In this document: piece by piece, positions 11,452 to 29,246 of the stretch
How the letters are laid out: each line of letters opens with the position of its first letter
Numbering within the stretch: position 1 is the stretch's first letter
NCBI GenBank assembly: GCA_037074765.1
Contig: JBAMDO010000090.1
Location: 124,001 to 188,000, forward strand
From: Mansonella perstans
Taxonomy: Eukaryota; Nematoda; Chromadorea; Rhabditida; Onchocercidae
Reading direction: 5' to 3'
DNA length: 64,000 bases
Translations under genes and position numbers: made by a program
The notes under the pieces: generated by a model
Database searches by the model: none
What the model saw: only the letters and a program-made list of their open reading frames with translations
What the model was told of the DNA's origin: nothing

Positions 11452-11632
11452 TTCATCTCAAATTTATCGTAAATTTGGATAGAGACGACGCAGACGCAGA
11501 AGTAAAGATGAATCATAAGTACTCAGCATAATTTTATTAAAACAGTAACATATGCTCTATAGGACCAATAAAGACCGAGGCCATTGATTTTATGGATATG
11601 GAAGCGTATTGTTAGCTAGATGACCATTGCTG

Positions 11633-11780
11633 TACAGTATCTGTTCTAGTTGAATTTTGCACAGTATCCATTCTAATACGTTCTAGCACAGTATCCGTTC
11701 TAATATGTTCTAGCACAGTATCCGTTCTAATATGTTCTAGCACAGTATCCGTTCTAATATGTTCTAGCACAGTATCCATC
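11633..11780. repeat. 27-bp minisatellite, about 5.5 copies
   Basis: Units of 27 bp with core CAGTATCCGTTCTAATATG and the end TTCTAG. The copies from 11687 to 11767 are virtually identical. The first copy (11633) is diverged and the last is truncated at 11780. It is part of the same repeat-dense divergent promoter interval. Confidence 0.93.
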
Positions 11781-12277
11781 TATGCAACAGTGCAGAAATT
11801 GTTTTACTCGTTAAAAGAAGATAAGATGTTAAGATAGGTGAGGAAAGAAAATTAGCGCCTATATGAAGCAAAACTTAAAATATTATTATGTTTGCAAGAT
11901 TGCAAAAAAAAAAACCAACATAACAACTTCAAAGCATTGAGACAAAAACAAAAAAAAATTGATTTGCTTATAATTAATGTTTCGCTCTTAAAATTCTTAA
12001 AGCTTTTCAAAATTTATTAAAAATAGAAATGGTATGAAAAAAAAAAGAGAAAAAATAAAATAGAATATGTTGTAAGGTTTTAATAGAAAAGCAATGATTG
12101 AAAAAATGATACTAAGCTATGTTATTGTTTAAAATTTCATTAATTAGAGATTTTTGAAATGAACATTTCGTGTAATACTGTAATACTTAATTAATTGAAA
12201 ACAATATTACTCTTAGTCCTTAAACTACAGTAGAAAGCGATTTTGCAAACAAAAAAAAAAAATTCGAAAAGCTGCAG

Positions 12278-12493
12278 GTATCGTTTGTGGTACTATACCG
12301 TATCATTTGTGATACTACACCATATCATCTGCGGTACTACACTCTATCGTTTGTGGTACTACACCGTATCGTCTGTGGTACTACACCGTATCGTTTGTGG
12401 TACTACATCGTATCGCTTGTGGTACTATACCGTATCGTTTGTGGTACTACATCGTATCATTTGTGGTACTATACCGTCTATGGTACTACAGCA
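12278..12493. repeat. 22-bp minisatellite, 9-10 copies
   Basis: Nine full 22-bp units (GTATCGTTTGTGGTACTACA core) plus a partial one. Because 22 is not a multiple of 3, each unit shifts the frame by one base. All three plus-strand frames stay open and show the same WYYTVS-like peptide rotating between them. The apparent proteins here are therefore a by-product of the repeat. Confidence 0.95.
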
Positions 12494-12938
12494 GCTATTG
12501 TGAAGGAATTAGCTTACCTGAGATGGTTTGCTGCAACAATATGGTTCAGAGCATTGGCGTCAGCAAGTGTAGCACTGGAAGCAACAATGGTGGTGGTGCT
12601 TAGTGTAATCATTAAGTGCTGAGCACGAAATCGACAAGTCAACATGTGTAAAGATAACTGATTAATGTATTATCATCACTCATGATCACTCCTCAAAATC
12701 TCTTAGCATCACTATCATCTCTCTACTCTCAGCTAATATAATTGCTCTCTCAATCAGCATTTCATTTAAATTTAAAAATTACGCTGCAATAAGCAATATT
12801 TACTCTTAGAATGGATGATTATGAGCAGTATTTTGAATTTTTATTGAAAATTTTACATTAAACTACTTGTGAAACCTAATGGTTGAAGCATACTGCTGCT
12901 AGGATGTTTTTTTATGACTAAGCAGAGCGAGGTTCAGT

Positions 12939-12980
12939 CACGTGATTTGCGTGATTCACGTGATTTACGCGATTCACGTG
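12939..12980. promoter_or_regulatory. Three CACGTG E-boxes at exact 18-bp spacing
   Basis: CACGTG occurs at 12939-12944, 12957-12962 and 12975-12980, each within TCACGTGA or a close variant. It lies 260-300 bp upstream of the acetyltransferase start codon. CACGTG is the classic binding site of bHLH/bHLH-Zip factors (family knowledge). Function here is inference, and the trio could also be a short tandem repeat of 18 bp. Confidence 0.5.
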
Positions 12981-13240
12981 AAATTACTAAAAGTGACTGA
13001 TTTAGTATATCGAATGAATGATTTCATTCGAAGAGATGGGAATAAATTTACATAAAATTATGCTTTGCGATATTCACAAATAGCTGATCATTTTGTGTAA
13101 ATCTTCCATATAAACTATAATAAACAATGCGTTTCTTTGCACAAAAAAATCAATTCTTTGTTTAATTTCAATATAGGACATTTAATAATTAGTAGTATGT
13201 ATGCTCACGGCAACATTCATAGAATCTTTACGTTACAGAA

Positions 13241-18700
<5,460 letters not shown>

Positions 18701-19427
18701 TCAGCAAAATTGGCTTATTGTCTATTGATCATCCATTTAAAATTTCAAGTTTAAACAACTTCATTTGTCATTTCTTACTCGCAATATCGTTTTGTTTCTT
18801 TTTGTTATTTTTTTAATACATAGCACATACATAGGCATCATTAACTTTTTTTTACCGCATACCCTAATGTCCTGAATAAATATTTGCATTTCTTCTTGTC
18901 TTTTGAAGTTCATTAAAAAATATTGACTGTCATTCTACCAAAATTATTTGTTTGCTTCGGTCTTCTGTTTAATTTTTGCGCTTCTTATGGGACAGCGGCA
19001 AATTCTGAATTTTTAGAGGAATATTGAGATTTCTTTTTGTTTGCCGGATATTTGTACGCAGAATTCAAATATTTTTAAACCGTAATCGGTTCGATTTTAA
19101 CACTTAAGATTGGTTCATTTTGAAAGAAACATTTTTGGAGCAAATATATCACTAAAATGAATTCGAACGACTAGATAACTTGAATAGGCAGAGTTCAAAG
19201 GAGAAATAAGGCGATATTTTACCTTAATACTTTTCTTAATCTGCTGTCGGCTATGACAGTTCCAGTTTTTTTTTTTTTTTATTTATTTTTTGTGTCCTAG
19301 TCTTTTCCTATAAGTTTTTTCGTAATTGTTATTAAATTTCTAATGCTGTCATTAGATGTTTATTCGTGTTTAAAGTAGTTTTGAATTTCAGGTCAATACT
19401 AAAAGTACAATATATATTTTATAAAAA
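18701..19427. other. Intergenic region
   Basis: 727 bp of T-rich sequence between two genes in the same direction. No exon or RNA gene seen. It should contain the polyadenylation site of the acetyltransferase and the promoter or trans-splice site of the F-box gene; TTTCAG at about 19386-19391 could be the latter. Confidence 0.4.
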
Positions 19428-22221
19428 ATGTCAAAAATGATCGACTTACCCTATGAACTGATTTTGATTATTTTTAACTATCTTCCAAGTCGTGACTTGT
19501 GGCAAAACGTTCGTTTGACGTGTCGGTTTTTTGCAACAATTATTGCTGATCAAAGCTATTGGAGACGAAAATTGCAAGTAACCATAGTACTCATAAAGTA
19601 TTCAATTTATAAAGCCTTTGTTAGATGAAATAGTGTGTTTCGAGATTTGAAATGAGATAAAATTGGATACTTTATAAACTTTTTTTTCTCATGTTTTGTG
19701 GTTTAAGTTAAGTTTGATATATATTACAGACAGAAAATTTTTGCTGATATTTTGAGGTTTAAGTTAGTTTTGAAAATGTTGCAGACAAAATTTGAAGTCG
19801 AATTGCCATCTTGCGAGTTATATGGCTCAGTATCATCATTATCACATTGTTGTGCCAAAACGGAAGAAGAAACGAAACGATGGAAAGATGGAAAGTATGA
19901 CTTCGATTTTATTTGTTGAAAATATTAAGTTCTCTTGTAGACGAAAGAAAATTCTAACTTATCTCTGTTTCCTGCCATTACTTAAATTATTAAGCTTTGC
20001 TTTTCAGTTTTCAATCTTTTTTTTACTTGACAGATTGGGACGACTTATTTGTGCGGTTGGACACGATGGAACAGTTGATGCTGTGGCATTGATGAAATCA
20101 TCAGTGCATAAACGATTATGCATTTCTGGTGCTCGTGATCGTGCACTGATCATTTGGGATGTTGATAGCATAACTGTTAGAATTTCTTATCCAGTTTTGA
20201 GAGTTTTCCACACAAAATTATTTCTATGAGTTTGAGCTTATATTTTATTTTTTTGTCAGTTGGTTTTGTTTCTACAGTATTTCTTTTTGGATGACGTTAA
20301 AAATACTTTACTAGTCATTTGGACATAAAGTTTAGTTTTTTTAATAGTCCTTATTTTACTGTACCAAAATCTTTAAGTGGCAACTATTCGATATACATTA
20401 TTAACATGGAAGCTTATATTTTTTTGCTTGATGATAATTAAAAAATTTTAATGTTGTTTAAGAAACTGAAAATGTTTGTTGTTACAGAATGGAGTGAGCG
20501 AAAACTGGAATCTGTATAAATTTTCTGAAGCTCATCAGGTAATGATTATTTGTTCAATTTAAGAATCAAAATACAGTCAATTTAGAGAAATTCTGGACTA
20601 TTCTCTGATATGTACTATTTGTCAATCATTTAGTTGTTTGAACACAATCATAATACAATAGCATAACCTTTTTGACTAGTTTAGTGCTTTATGAAGCATA
20701 TCGTCCCTTTAATTTTGTTTTTACAGGACGATCAGGTTTAGATTAAGATTTCATATAATTTACGTAGCTTCAGTATGCAGGGATGGATATGGAGTGTATG
20801 CAGAGCGGATACAGATATGTTTTATTCCTGTGCTTGGGATCGTTACGTCAAGCAGTGGCGAATCGTTGATGGGCATATTAATGTAAGAATTTACTGCAAA
20901 TGGCTATTATTTTGCAATTCTTATGTTGGATGAAAGGATTTTTTCTTCATTTTCTTTTTTGCAGAAACTACGAATAACATCTTAGATTATGAGGTAAGTA
21001 AAGAAATACGCTAAAATGAATTAAGAAAGTAATAAGTAATACATCATTTCCCCACGTCAAACTATATGTAATATTCTTCCTAAATAAAAAAATAACGTAC
21101 TTGTCAGTTAGAATTAACTGGATAAATTTTGACTTCGCCATAATTGCTAAAAAAAGAGGCTGCTTATTACATATATGAGATGATGCACAAAGAAATAAAC
21201 ATGGTCTTTATGAAAAAGAAAAAATTTTGTATCCAAAAGCATAAGAAGAAAATGCATGACCTCGTTTAACAATTTCTTTATGTACTGTTACAAATTTATT
21301 TCAGGTGGTTTGTGATGTTCAGATGGGCTCCGCAGTACTATGCGTTATAAATGATGGTACAACAGCTGTTTGTTCCACATTTGGACGGCGAGTGATTGTT
21401 ATGGATGCGCGTAATGCGTTGCAAAAAATAACTGATATGCTATATCACCGAAGTGCTGTTTTCGATCTTGTTCAAATGGTTAACAACTTTCTAGATAATA
21501 GTTTTTGAATCCTTTATAGTTTCATGTCCACTGCCAAAAAAATGATTAAAAATTCCTTGTCTATATTTATAATTCCTGTTGTAGCCAGACAGCAATTATC
21601 TCTACTCGTGTGGTGAGGATCGACGATTAGTATGTGTGGATAAACGTATGTGGGAGGTTGTGAAGGATTTGGAACTGGGAGCTTATGCTCAAACTATGTC
21701 ATTACGGCAAGGGCAGCTACTTTGTGGAACTACCGACGGCAAAATGCTTTCTATTAATCCGAGGGATTTAACAATTACTAACGTATGTTTTGTGAATCTT
21801 AAATGATATGACATTATTATAACATTACTATATAGAGATACCGGAAGGAAGAGCCTGTTTCAGGAACTGTTTGTTGGAGGCGGTCGTTTGCGACAGGTGA
21901 GACTGAACACTGGCAGTCAAATGTGCATTACGAAGGATCGTCTTTTCAAAGTGTTTACACCTGGTTTACGTCCTAAATTATTTGCCGAATCCGAAACTTT
22001 CGATGCAGAACCATCCAGAGTATATTTTATTTATAACTGTAAAGTAGTAACAAAAATACGAATAAATAATATTTATTTACAGAACATCGTATTGAATGAA
22101 AAAAATTCGTTTCTAGTTTCTAGTCTTATCGGAATATAGAATTGATTTTTAGTTCGATTATTACGATGATGATTTGGTCATTGCCTGCGGTGATGGATCC
22201 ATTTTTTTCCGCACAGCATGA
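19428..22221 (+). CDS. F-box/WD40 protein (FBXW9-like)
   Basis: Candidate substrate receptor of an SCF ubiquitin ligase. Nine exons (19428-19577, 19785-19894, 20034-20175, 20488-20538, 20781-20882, 21305-21478, 21585-21782, 21864-22019, 22153-22221) give 383 aa in frame. Residues 1-50 are an F-box (LPYELILIIFNYLPSRDLWQ, then VRLTCRFF and SYWRRKL). WD40 blades follow, with clear strands: CISGARDRALIIWDVD, FYSCAWDRYVKQWRIVDG, TTAVCSTFGRRVIVMDA, YLYSCGEDRRLVCVD, LLCGTTDGKMLSINP, LFVGGGRLRQVRLNTG and DDDLVIACGDGSIFF. The FBXW9 assignment rests on architecture and size and is tentative. The acceptor of exon 8 is the TTTCAG at 21858-21863; using the nearer AG would break the frame. A 29-nt skipped exon with good splice sites lies at 20965-20993. 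Confidence 0.88.
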
Positions 22222-25200
22222 AACAGCATAGAGCGAAGCAACTGATTATATATCAATTCATCTATCATGCAGTTAAGCCTTCCTACGTATTGTTAATCAG
22301 GAAACTTGAATATTTGGAGGGTAATTGTTCATTTTCTGCGAGGAAATTCCATTTCTTGTTTCTTTTCTTACAGAAAACGGTTTCTTTATTTCTGATCTCA
22401 TTTGTAAACACATTCATGTGTGCATATATTTCGTTCATGACCCGCTTTTGAAAGTGTAAATTTCTAACGATTCATCTTTTTTTCTGTTTTTTGAAAACCA
22501 TTTTCAAATGAAGTCGAATGAAACATTGAGGTTTTTTCACGGAAATATTTTTTTTTGATCTTTCTATATTTGTATGTAAGAAGAAAACTTCCTAACAGTG
22601 AAAAAACAGGAGAAGGTAAAACTGACAAGAGGCGATGCAATTTATTTCTTCAGTCCCATTTGTGATTATCTAAATTGTCAATAGGAACTGATGAAAACGT
22701 GATGGTATGGAATTACATTGTAATCGAGATGACAATATTATGCTCAAAACATTGAATATATCATTAAAAGCATATTTGGTTCATTAAGAAGTAACATTTA
22801 GTCTTTTATTACATTGTGATTTTCCGACCTAATGTAAATTTTCCTTTGAATTTTAATTTTTTATCTAAGTATGATTCTTTACTTCTATTTCCAAGACAGG
22901 TAATATTCGATAATTTTAGAAAATGAATTTACGTATAATCATATACTGATATGTATCATAGTATCCGTTTTCAGTGTCGCATCTTACTAGGACTTTGACC
23001 TTCAAAATTTTCGTTTGAACGTTAATTTCCGCTTTAGGTACACTTTTTTGAACCATAAGAATGCATTCAAACATAGCTTTCCGTTTCTTTCATGCACATT
23101 TCTTGATCTCAGTTTTTATTTTTAACATCGAGTGATATCCTGATGTGACTTAAATTTCAGTTTTCTTATATAAATATGATTTCTGGCCTAAATTTTTGCC
23201 TATATTTAGCTGCTGTTGAACAAGATTTAGGCATCAAAAATTTCTTCGAGATATGTGTTCCAGTAAAAGTTATGCGGCAATCGTTTTAATCTATCTGATT
23301 TTATTGTATTAACTTGTCTTGTACAGTTCTTATTGATGTACACTTTGTTTAATGAAATAAATCTTGTATGCAATTTTTTTCGTTATTTCAGCCAGAAAGT
23401 CTGTATGCGATAATTTTTTTGTGGATATAATCATACTGAAGTTTCAGAAAGAAGTTAGAACAAAAAGGCTGCGGCATTTTAGAATTTTTTTTAAACTAGA
23501 GAAAAAAGCAAATGAGTGTTAGGATATTTCTACTAAAGTAGCTTTACACGCCACTGGCATCATCCATGTCTACACTTTTCTACTTCGTAGAGCTAAAGAT
23601 AAAATGATCGCAAATTTTCCTTTGATTCAGCATTGGATTCAATTTTAATGAATTCCTTGAGAATACAACGAATTAATTGTGGGTTTAGTTTGTTAGACCG
23701 ATCCGAGGCAGAAAAACTATTTAACATCATTCTTACACATTTTTGATCGAAAAGGTTCTTTTCGCTTTCTGTGAATAAAAGGTAGTCTTTGCTAGGTTAA
23801 AGCCTTGTGACTACGAACGGATTTAGTAAAATGTTGCGGAACAGTCTCATGTTATCTTTTCCTGAAATGGAACTGAATAAAAATTGATTTTATACAGTTT
23901 AATAAAATGTTAATGAAATACAGCAGAACAGATGCTTATCAGGACATTTATAGATTTTTTTTGACGAATAATTCATTTTTGGATTTTTCACTAAATGCAA
24001 ATATAAGCTGGAAATTTCTTAAGCAATTTCAAGAAGAATATATTTACATAGTTGAGCAATCGTTTTATCTTCAATGTCCAGTAATAGTGATCGAAAAAAT
24101 TTAACGGAAATTGAAGCAACAAGTTGTTCATATTGCTTCATGCTTTCTAAAAAAATTTCCTCGCTAAATTATTTCCTTTTCTTGAACCGATATTATCTGT
24201 GGAAGTTATTCGGACCGAAAACCAAGTATTTCGCAGACAAAAAAGAGCTAGCTTTCGAAATTTGAAATTTCAAAAAATTAGACTTTCAAAATTATTCCAA
24301 TATATCTTAGTACAGTTCGCTTCATTTCATCATATTGCTTGAAAAGTAGTAGCTAACTCTCAGCAATAAGTTTGGACCAGTCAATAATAGCGTCATTATT
24401 TAAATTAATTGTTTCACTGAATATTTTCGAAATGGAAGAATTACAGTTGAACGCATGGGAGTAAATTTAACAGTTGCTTGCAAGAATCGCTTCAGTCGCC
24501 TTAAATTACACTCGGTTTTTATTATACTAGGACTTTTGTGATCTCCTTTCGAATTCGAAAAAAGGCGCAATTGTCCGAATAATACATTCAACATTGTATT
24601 CAGCGACAAATTACATTATCGGACGCCTAGATTTTGCACGATAACCATCAAAAGGTACCTTCCCACATTCGACATGCATGCACATGAACTTTGCAAGTAT
24701 GCACAAAATCGGTATTTTATGATGCACCTTTTTCAGAAAAAGTTCACCTATTTTAATTCTATCAATGATTTGGAGCTTTGCTATTTGACGAATTAGTGGT
24801 TGTTGACCTATGAAATTTCATTTCTATTTTTCCTAATCAAAATGCATCCTCAGCAAATTATGGTTATTTGATCAGTTTTTTAGTTTGCTTTAAATGTTTG
24901 TAATTTCATTTATTATCAATACTGCGATATAAAAAATATTTGCAGGAATATTCGTTGAACTGCGTCTACTTTTCATCATCCCACCTACCAATTTCTTAAA
25001 TTACATACACTTCTGGATTAGTTGAAAAAATGGAAATAAAAAGAGTTTTGGTTCCTTGTTAAAGACTCAAGCACTGTTGATTGTTACTATTAGCAATTAG
25101 ACTGGGTGACCAATTATTAGTTGAACTGCAATTTATAATCCATTCCAACATAAACAAAACGCAAGAGTATTTTCTCATGAAATTCACTATATTTTTAAAG

Positions 25201-27813
25201 TTCCGGCATTTAAAATTTAAATTTTAAAAATAAATGTTTCTCTAAAATTCTGATAATTCATATTCAAAATTAGCTATGTTGAAAGATGAATGACCAATGA
25301 TGTAATTGGAAGTAATGAAATAAACATAAAAAAAAAGGGGACTAAATAGCTAATTAAATGGAAATACAAACTTATTTTCTGTCCAATGACGCCAATTTGC
25401 AAATAAATTTGGCATACTGTTAATGAAATATATATAAGATTCACATATATTTGTTTATTAATATTTATACCTTCAGTAAATGAGACATTACTTATTAGGA
25501 TCAGAATGCTTTCTAACTCTACCATTTTATTCTTTTAGAAACAGCATTTTAGGCATATTTTGCTCCGTTTAATATTTCACTGAAATTTAATATAACTGCT
25601 ACATTCGCTAAGGTTTTCAAATTGAATGTCGATTGATGGACTGATCAAACTGAATTCTGAAAGATCCATGTTTCTTAAATAATCATTCGTGCATTGATCA
25701 AGACTAAAATGGTTGTAGTTAATGATATAATGGATTAGTGTGGATTATTCTTTGATTAGGCTTTCTATTTCAGTTAGCTATTCGATTTCTTAAAAAGCCA
25801 AGCTTCATTTGCAACAAAACTGCTCAAAAAATATTTCCAAGCAGTTTCATAAAGAAATTAAGTCATATTCCAGTAAATCAATCAATTAGTATTTCCGGAA
25901 GACACTCATTTTAAAAATATAAATGAAATTCAAACAGTCAATAAAAGATATTTATTAGATGAAGTATCTTTTGTCGGAAGAACCGAAATAATTGTACTGC
26001 AAAATGTTTGGTACAAATCAAATCATATTGTGCTATGGTTATTTCATGAAACATGATTAATTGCAAAATGTCACAAAATGATTTATTATTTTGCTTTTGA
26101 AGTTTCAAGGTAGTTTACAACAAATTTTTCCAATTGAATGGTTTGTGGGAATTCATCAGCGTGTAGAGTTGTATGTTCAATTACCCAAGTTTGAGTAATT
26201 ATCTGCATATTTCTCCTGTCGTCCTATCATAATAATTGCTAATAATCTGAACGTCGTTCCATTATAATTAATATTTGGACATCAATAAAACTACAACTAC
26301 CTGTATTTCAAATTCAATTGATAACAATCGGAGTATCCGTAAGTCATTCGTTTTAAAATTTTCTTTGCTATAACTAACAATAATATAATTTTTCACGACT
26401 TCTTCATCTTTCTTTGTCTTTATTCCTTATTTTGACCTCATCTAATTTTCTCTTTCAATTATTTATTAAATGAATGCATTTGTATTGTAGTTAAAGGCAT
26501 AGCAAATGTGACAAAGGTTACATTGTCAAATGTGAAATTTGCAAATAAAAAACGAACCAGTTCATATGAATGTTTAACGATGTTTCTATGAAACTTCCTT
26601 ACAGATTTATATCTCAATTTTATTTCTTCTACGTGTCCTCATAACTATGTTTTTCATTTGATAATTAACTAGGAATAATTGTTGCGATGACAATCTATCA
26701 ATTTTTTTTTTAATCTCTTTTAAAACAGTTAAAGATTTTGAAATCGAAATGGAATGCAATCAATAGCATGGAGGAATTGTTAATAATGCAACGGTGGGAA
26801 TAAAAAAAAAAAAAAAAATAAAACAAAAACACACGGAATACAAAAGAAACCATTTATGTATTCGATTTCTTCGGAAAGTATGATCTGATACTTAACAAGG
26901 ATCAAAACTTTTTGCAGAAATACTGAAGAAAGAAGTTGATAATTCGATCAAGATAAAATCATTGATTAATCTGCACATTAAACATTTATTTTCCTTTTCA
27001 ATTATCATGTTTTAGAGGAAATATTAATTGTCATAATTAGTTCAACTTGTATTGCAAAAATGATTTCTGAATTCATTTTCGAACAAAATTTCAGCGTCTT
27101 TCGAAGATTACCTTTCAATTCAAAAATAAATAAAGTTGACATTTCATTCTATTTCATTTTTTAAAAATGCAAGATTGTTATTAAGAAGCATATTGTTCAT
27201 CTAAAATGGCCAGTACAAGCAATAACTTACATTTAGTCTTCGATTGTATAAGAAGTATTAATGAACAAAATTGAAATTTCTTCATGAAATCGGCAGGAAA
27301 AGAAACATTGAAAATTAAATAATTAAGGGAAAAGCTGAATTAACATTTTCAATAATTTTTGAATTCGTTGTGCAATTTTAACTAAACGACTAAATTGTAA
27401 TTGAGTTCGTTCACAAATCATGTTTAGCACTGTATAAAAGTTCCAAGCAAAAGGTTAAAGAAAGTGTAGTGGGTGGTTCGATCAGAAATGAGTAGGAATG
27501 ATTCGAAATAAAGTTTCGCCGTTTTAAATCGATCTGACAAACTGGTCTCACTATTTACTCTTTGCATTTTCAACTATTCTCCTAAAATTGAGTCAAACTT
27601 TGAGGACCTGGATTTCCTGGACTATGTACCGTGCATCGAAAAAAACTTGTAATCATTTTACTTGTTTATCTTAAGTTTAACTCTATCAAAGATTAAGTAG
27701 TGCTGAAATAAACTCCATTTCAGGAAATATTTTTTTCTTCTAAATTAATCTTACAATCATAGTTTCCTACTAGAATTTAAAAGTATTTTGATTGCCCTGT
27801 TCCGTATCCTTAT

Positions 27814-27908
27814 ATTCTGATGCGATATTCCAAATATGATTGCTGATTCTGATGCGATATTTCAAATATGATTGCTGATTCTGATGCGATATTCCAAATA
27901 TGATTGCT
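27814..27908. repeat. 32-bp tandem repeat, 3 copies
   Basis: Three nearly identical 32-bp units beginning ATTCTGATGCGATATTCCAA, with one T/C difference. Isolated in the gene-poor region. Confidence 0.9.
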
Positions 27909-29117
27909 AATCGATGTAAAACATTATCTGTTCCTATGAACAAGTTTGTTTCATTGTCATAACTATTCAATTTCACAATTTTGGATTGGAAATGAGTTGC
28001 AAAGAGTTGGGAAAGATTTATGATACTGCAGGAGAATGCCGAAAGGACGATTGAAGACAAAGTTTACATAGAATATTTGAAAATAAAAGAAACTCATGTG
28101 TAAACAATTAGATCAAAGAGAAGACACTGAATAGAAATAGTTTGCTACAGCTTCAGGCAGTATTTCGATATTTCTCGCGCATAAATCCAATTCATGCGAA
28201 TATAACGGAATTTTAAGGGCCAGACTATAGTAGTGCCAATTTATCTAAGAACTATTTCAACAACTTCAGTAAAAATACTAGGAAATATCAGCGTTTAAAA
28301 AAATTTTTGGTAAAATTTCAAGAGTTTACAAGTGAGAAATTATTGTCAATGTAAAGAAGAATTTAGAAAGAATTTCTAAAGTTTTTTTTTTTTTTTTTTG
28401 CAAGAATTCTTCTTGTTGTATTCCCACTGTGATCTTCTTTGAAAATCTTATTAGCATAAGATAAATATTATTGTAGTTCGCTGACTTATATACCTCATTC
28501 ATACATCTTTTCTCCCCCACCTTGCAAACTGAATTTACAGGTATTTTTGAATTTATTCATTTCCTACAACGACACTTTGTTCTCGGTAAAAGACATGTCT
28601 CAGAGATGACCCAAGGAGGAATTGAGCGGAGTGTATTCTGTAGTTATTTCGATTTTGCAGTTCTTTCTGTTTCTCTTTTTCTTACTTAATGCACTTAAAT
28701 TACAAACTTGTGTTACTTAAAAACTTAATTCCAAATACGGCAAAAGTATTATGTTACTTATCAGCAAAGTATTATGTTACTTAAAAATTTAATTTCAATA
28801 CGATCAGCAAAATTGATTTTCTCGACTTTGGGGTTTTGCTCAGGAAATCGATGCAAATATTGATTGGATGAAATATCAAATCGTATCGAGAAAGATTAGC
28901 AAGTGATCGAATGGGATGATAAGAGATCCTTTTAGCATTGATAAAGTTTGCTGATACGTAAAAGAGAAAATCAATCCCTTTAGCTTATAATCTTTATTGT
29001 GCCTTTGCAGAGTCTATTGCTGTTTAATGAAAAGAGCTGTCTTTTTGTGCTATTTTTCGTTTCGCATTTTTGTAATTTATTTTAATGTCACTAAATTGAT
29101 TGAAAATTGATTATAAT

Positions 29118-29246
29118 CCTGATCAATTGAGCAAAATATACGTAAAATTGAGCAAAATATACGTAAAATTATACACAAAGATACGTGAAATTGAGCAAAA
29201 TATACGTAAAATTATACACAAAGATACGTGAAATTGAGCAAAATTA
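29118..29246. repeat. Irregular tandem repeat of two alternating blocks
   Basis: Copies of ATTGAGCAAAATATACGTAA alternate with an ATTATACACAAAGATACGTG block. The composite unit is about 50 bp and occurs twice, with an extra short copy at the start. The pattern suggests slippage at two scales. No gene nearby. Confidence 0.8.

Noticed and set aside
12243..12622. Overlapping 68-111 aa proteins
   Set aside because: They are the 22-bp repeat read in three frames, with no splice context or domain.
21783..21863. Frameshift in the F-box/WD gene
   Set aside because: The nearer acceptor TATATAG breaks the frame, but the TTTCAG ending at 21863 restores it and gives a good WD blade, so no frameshift is needed.
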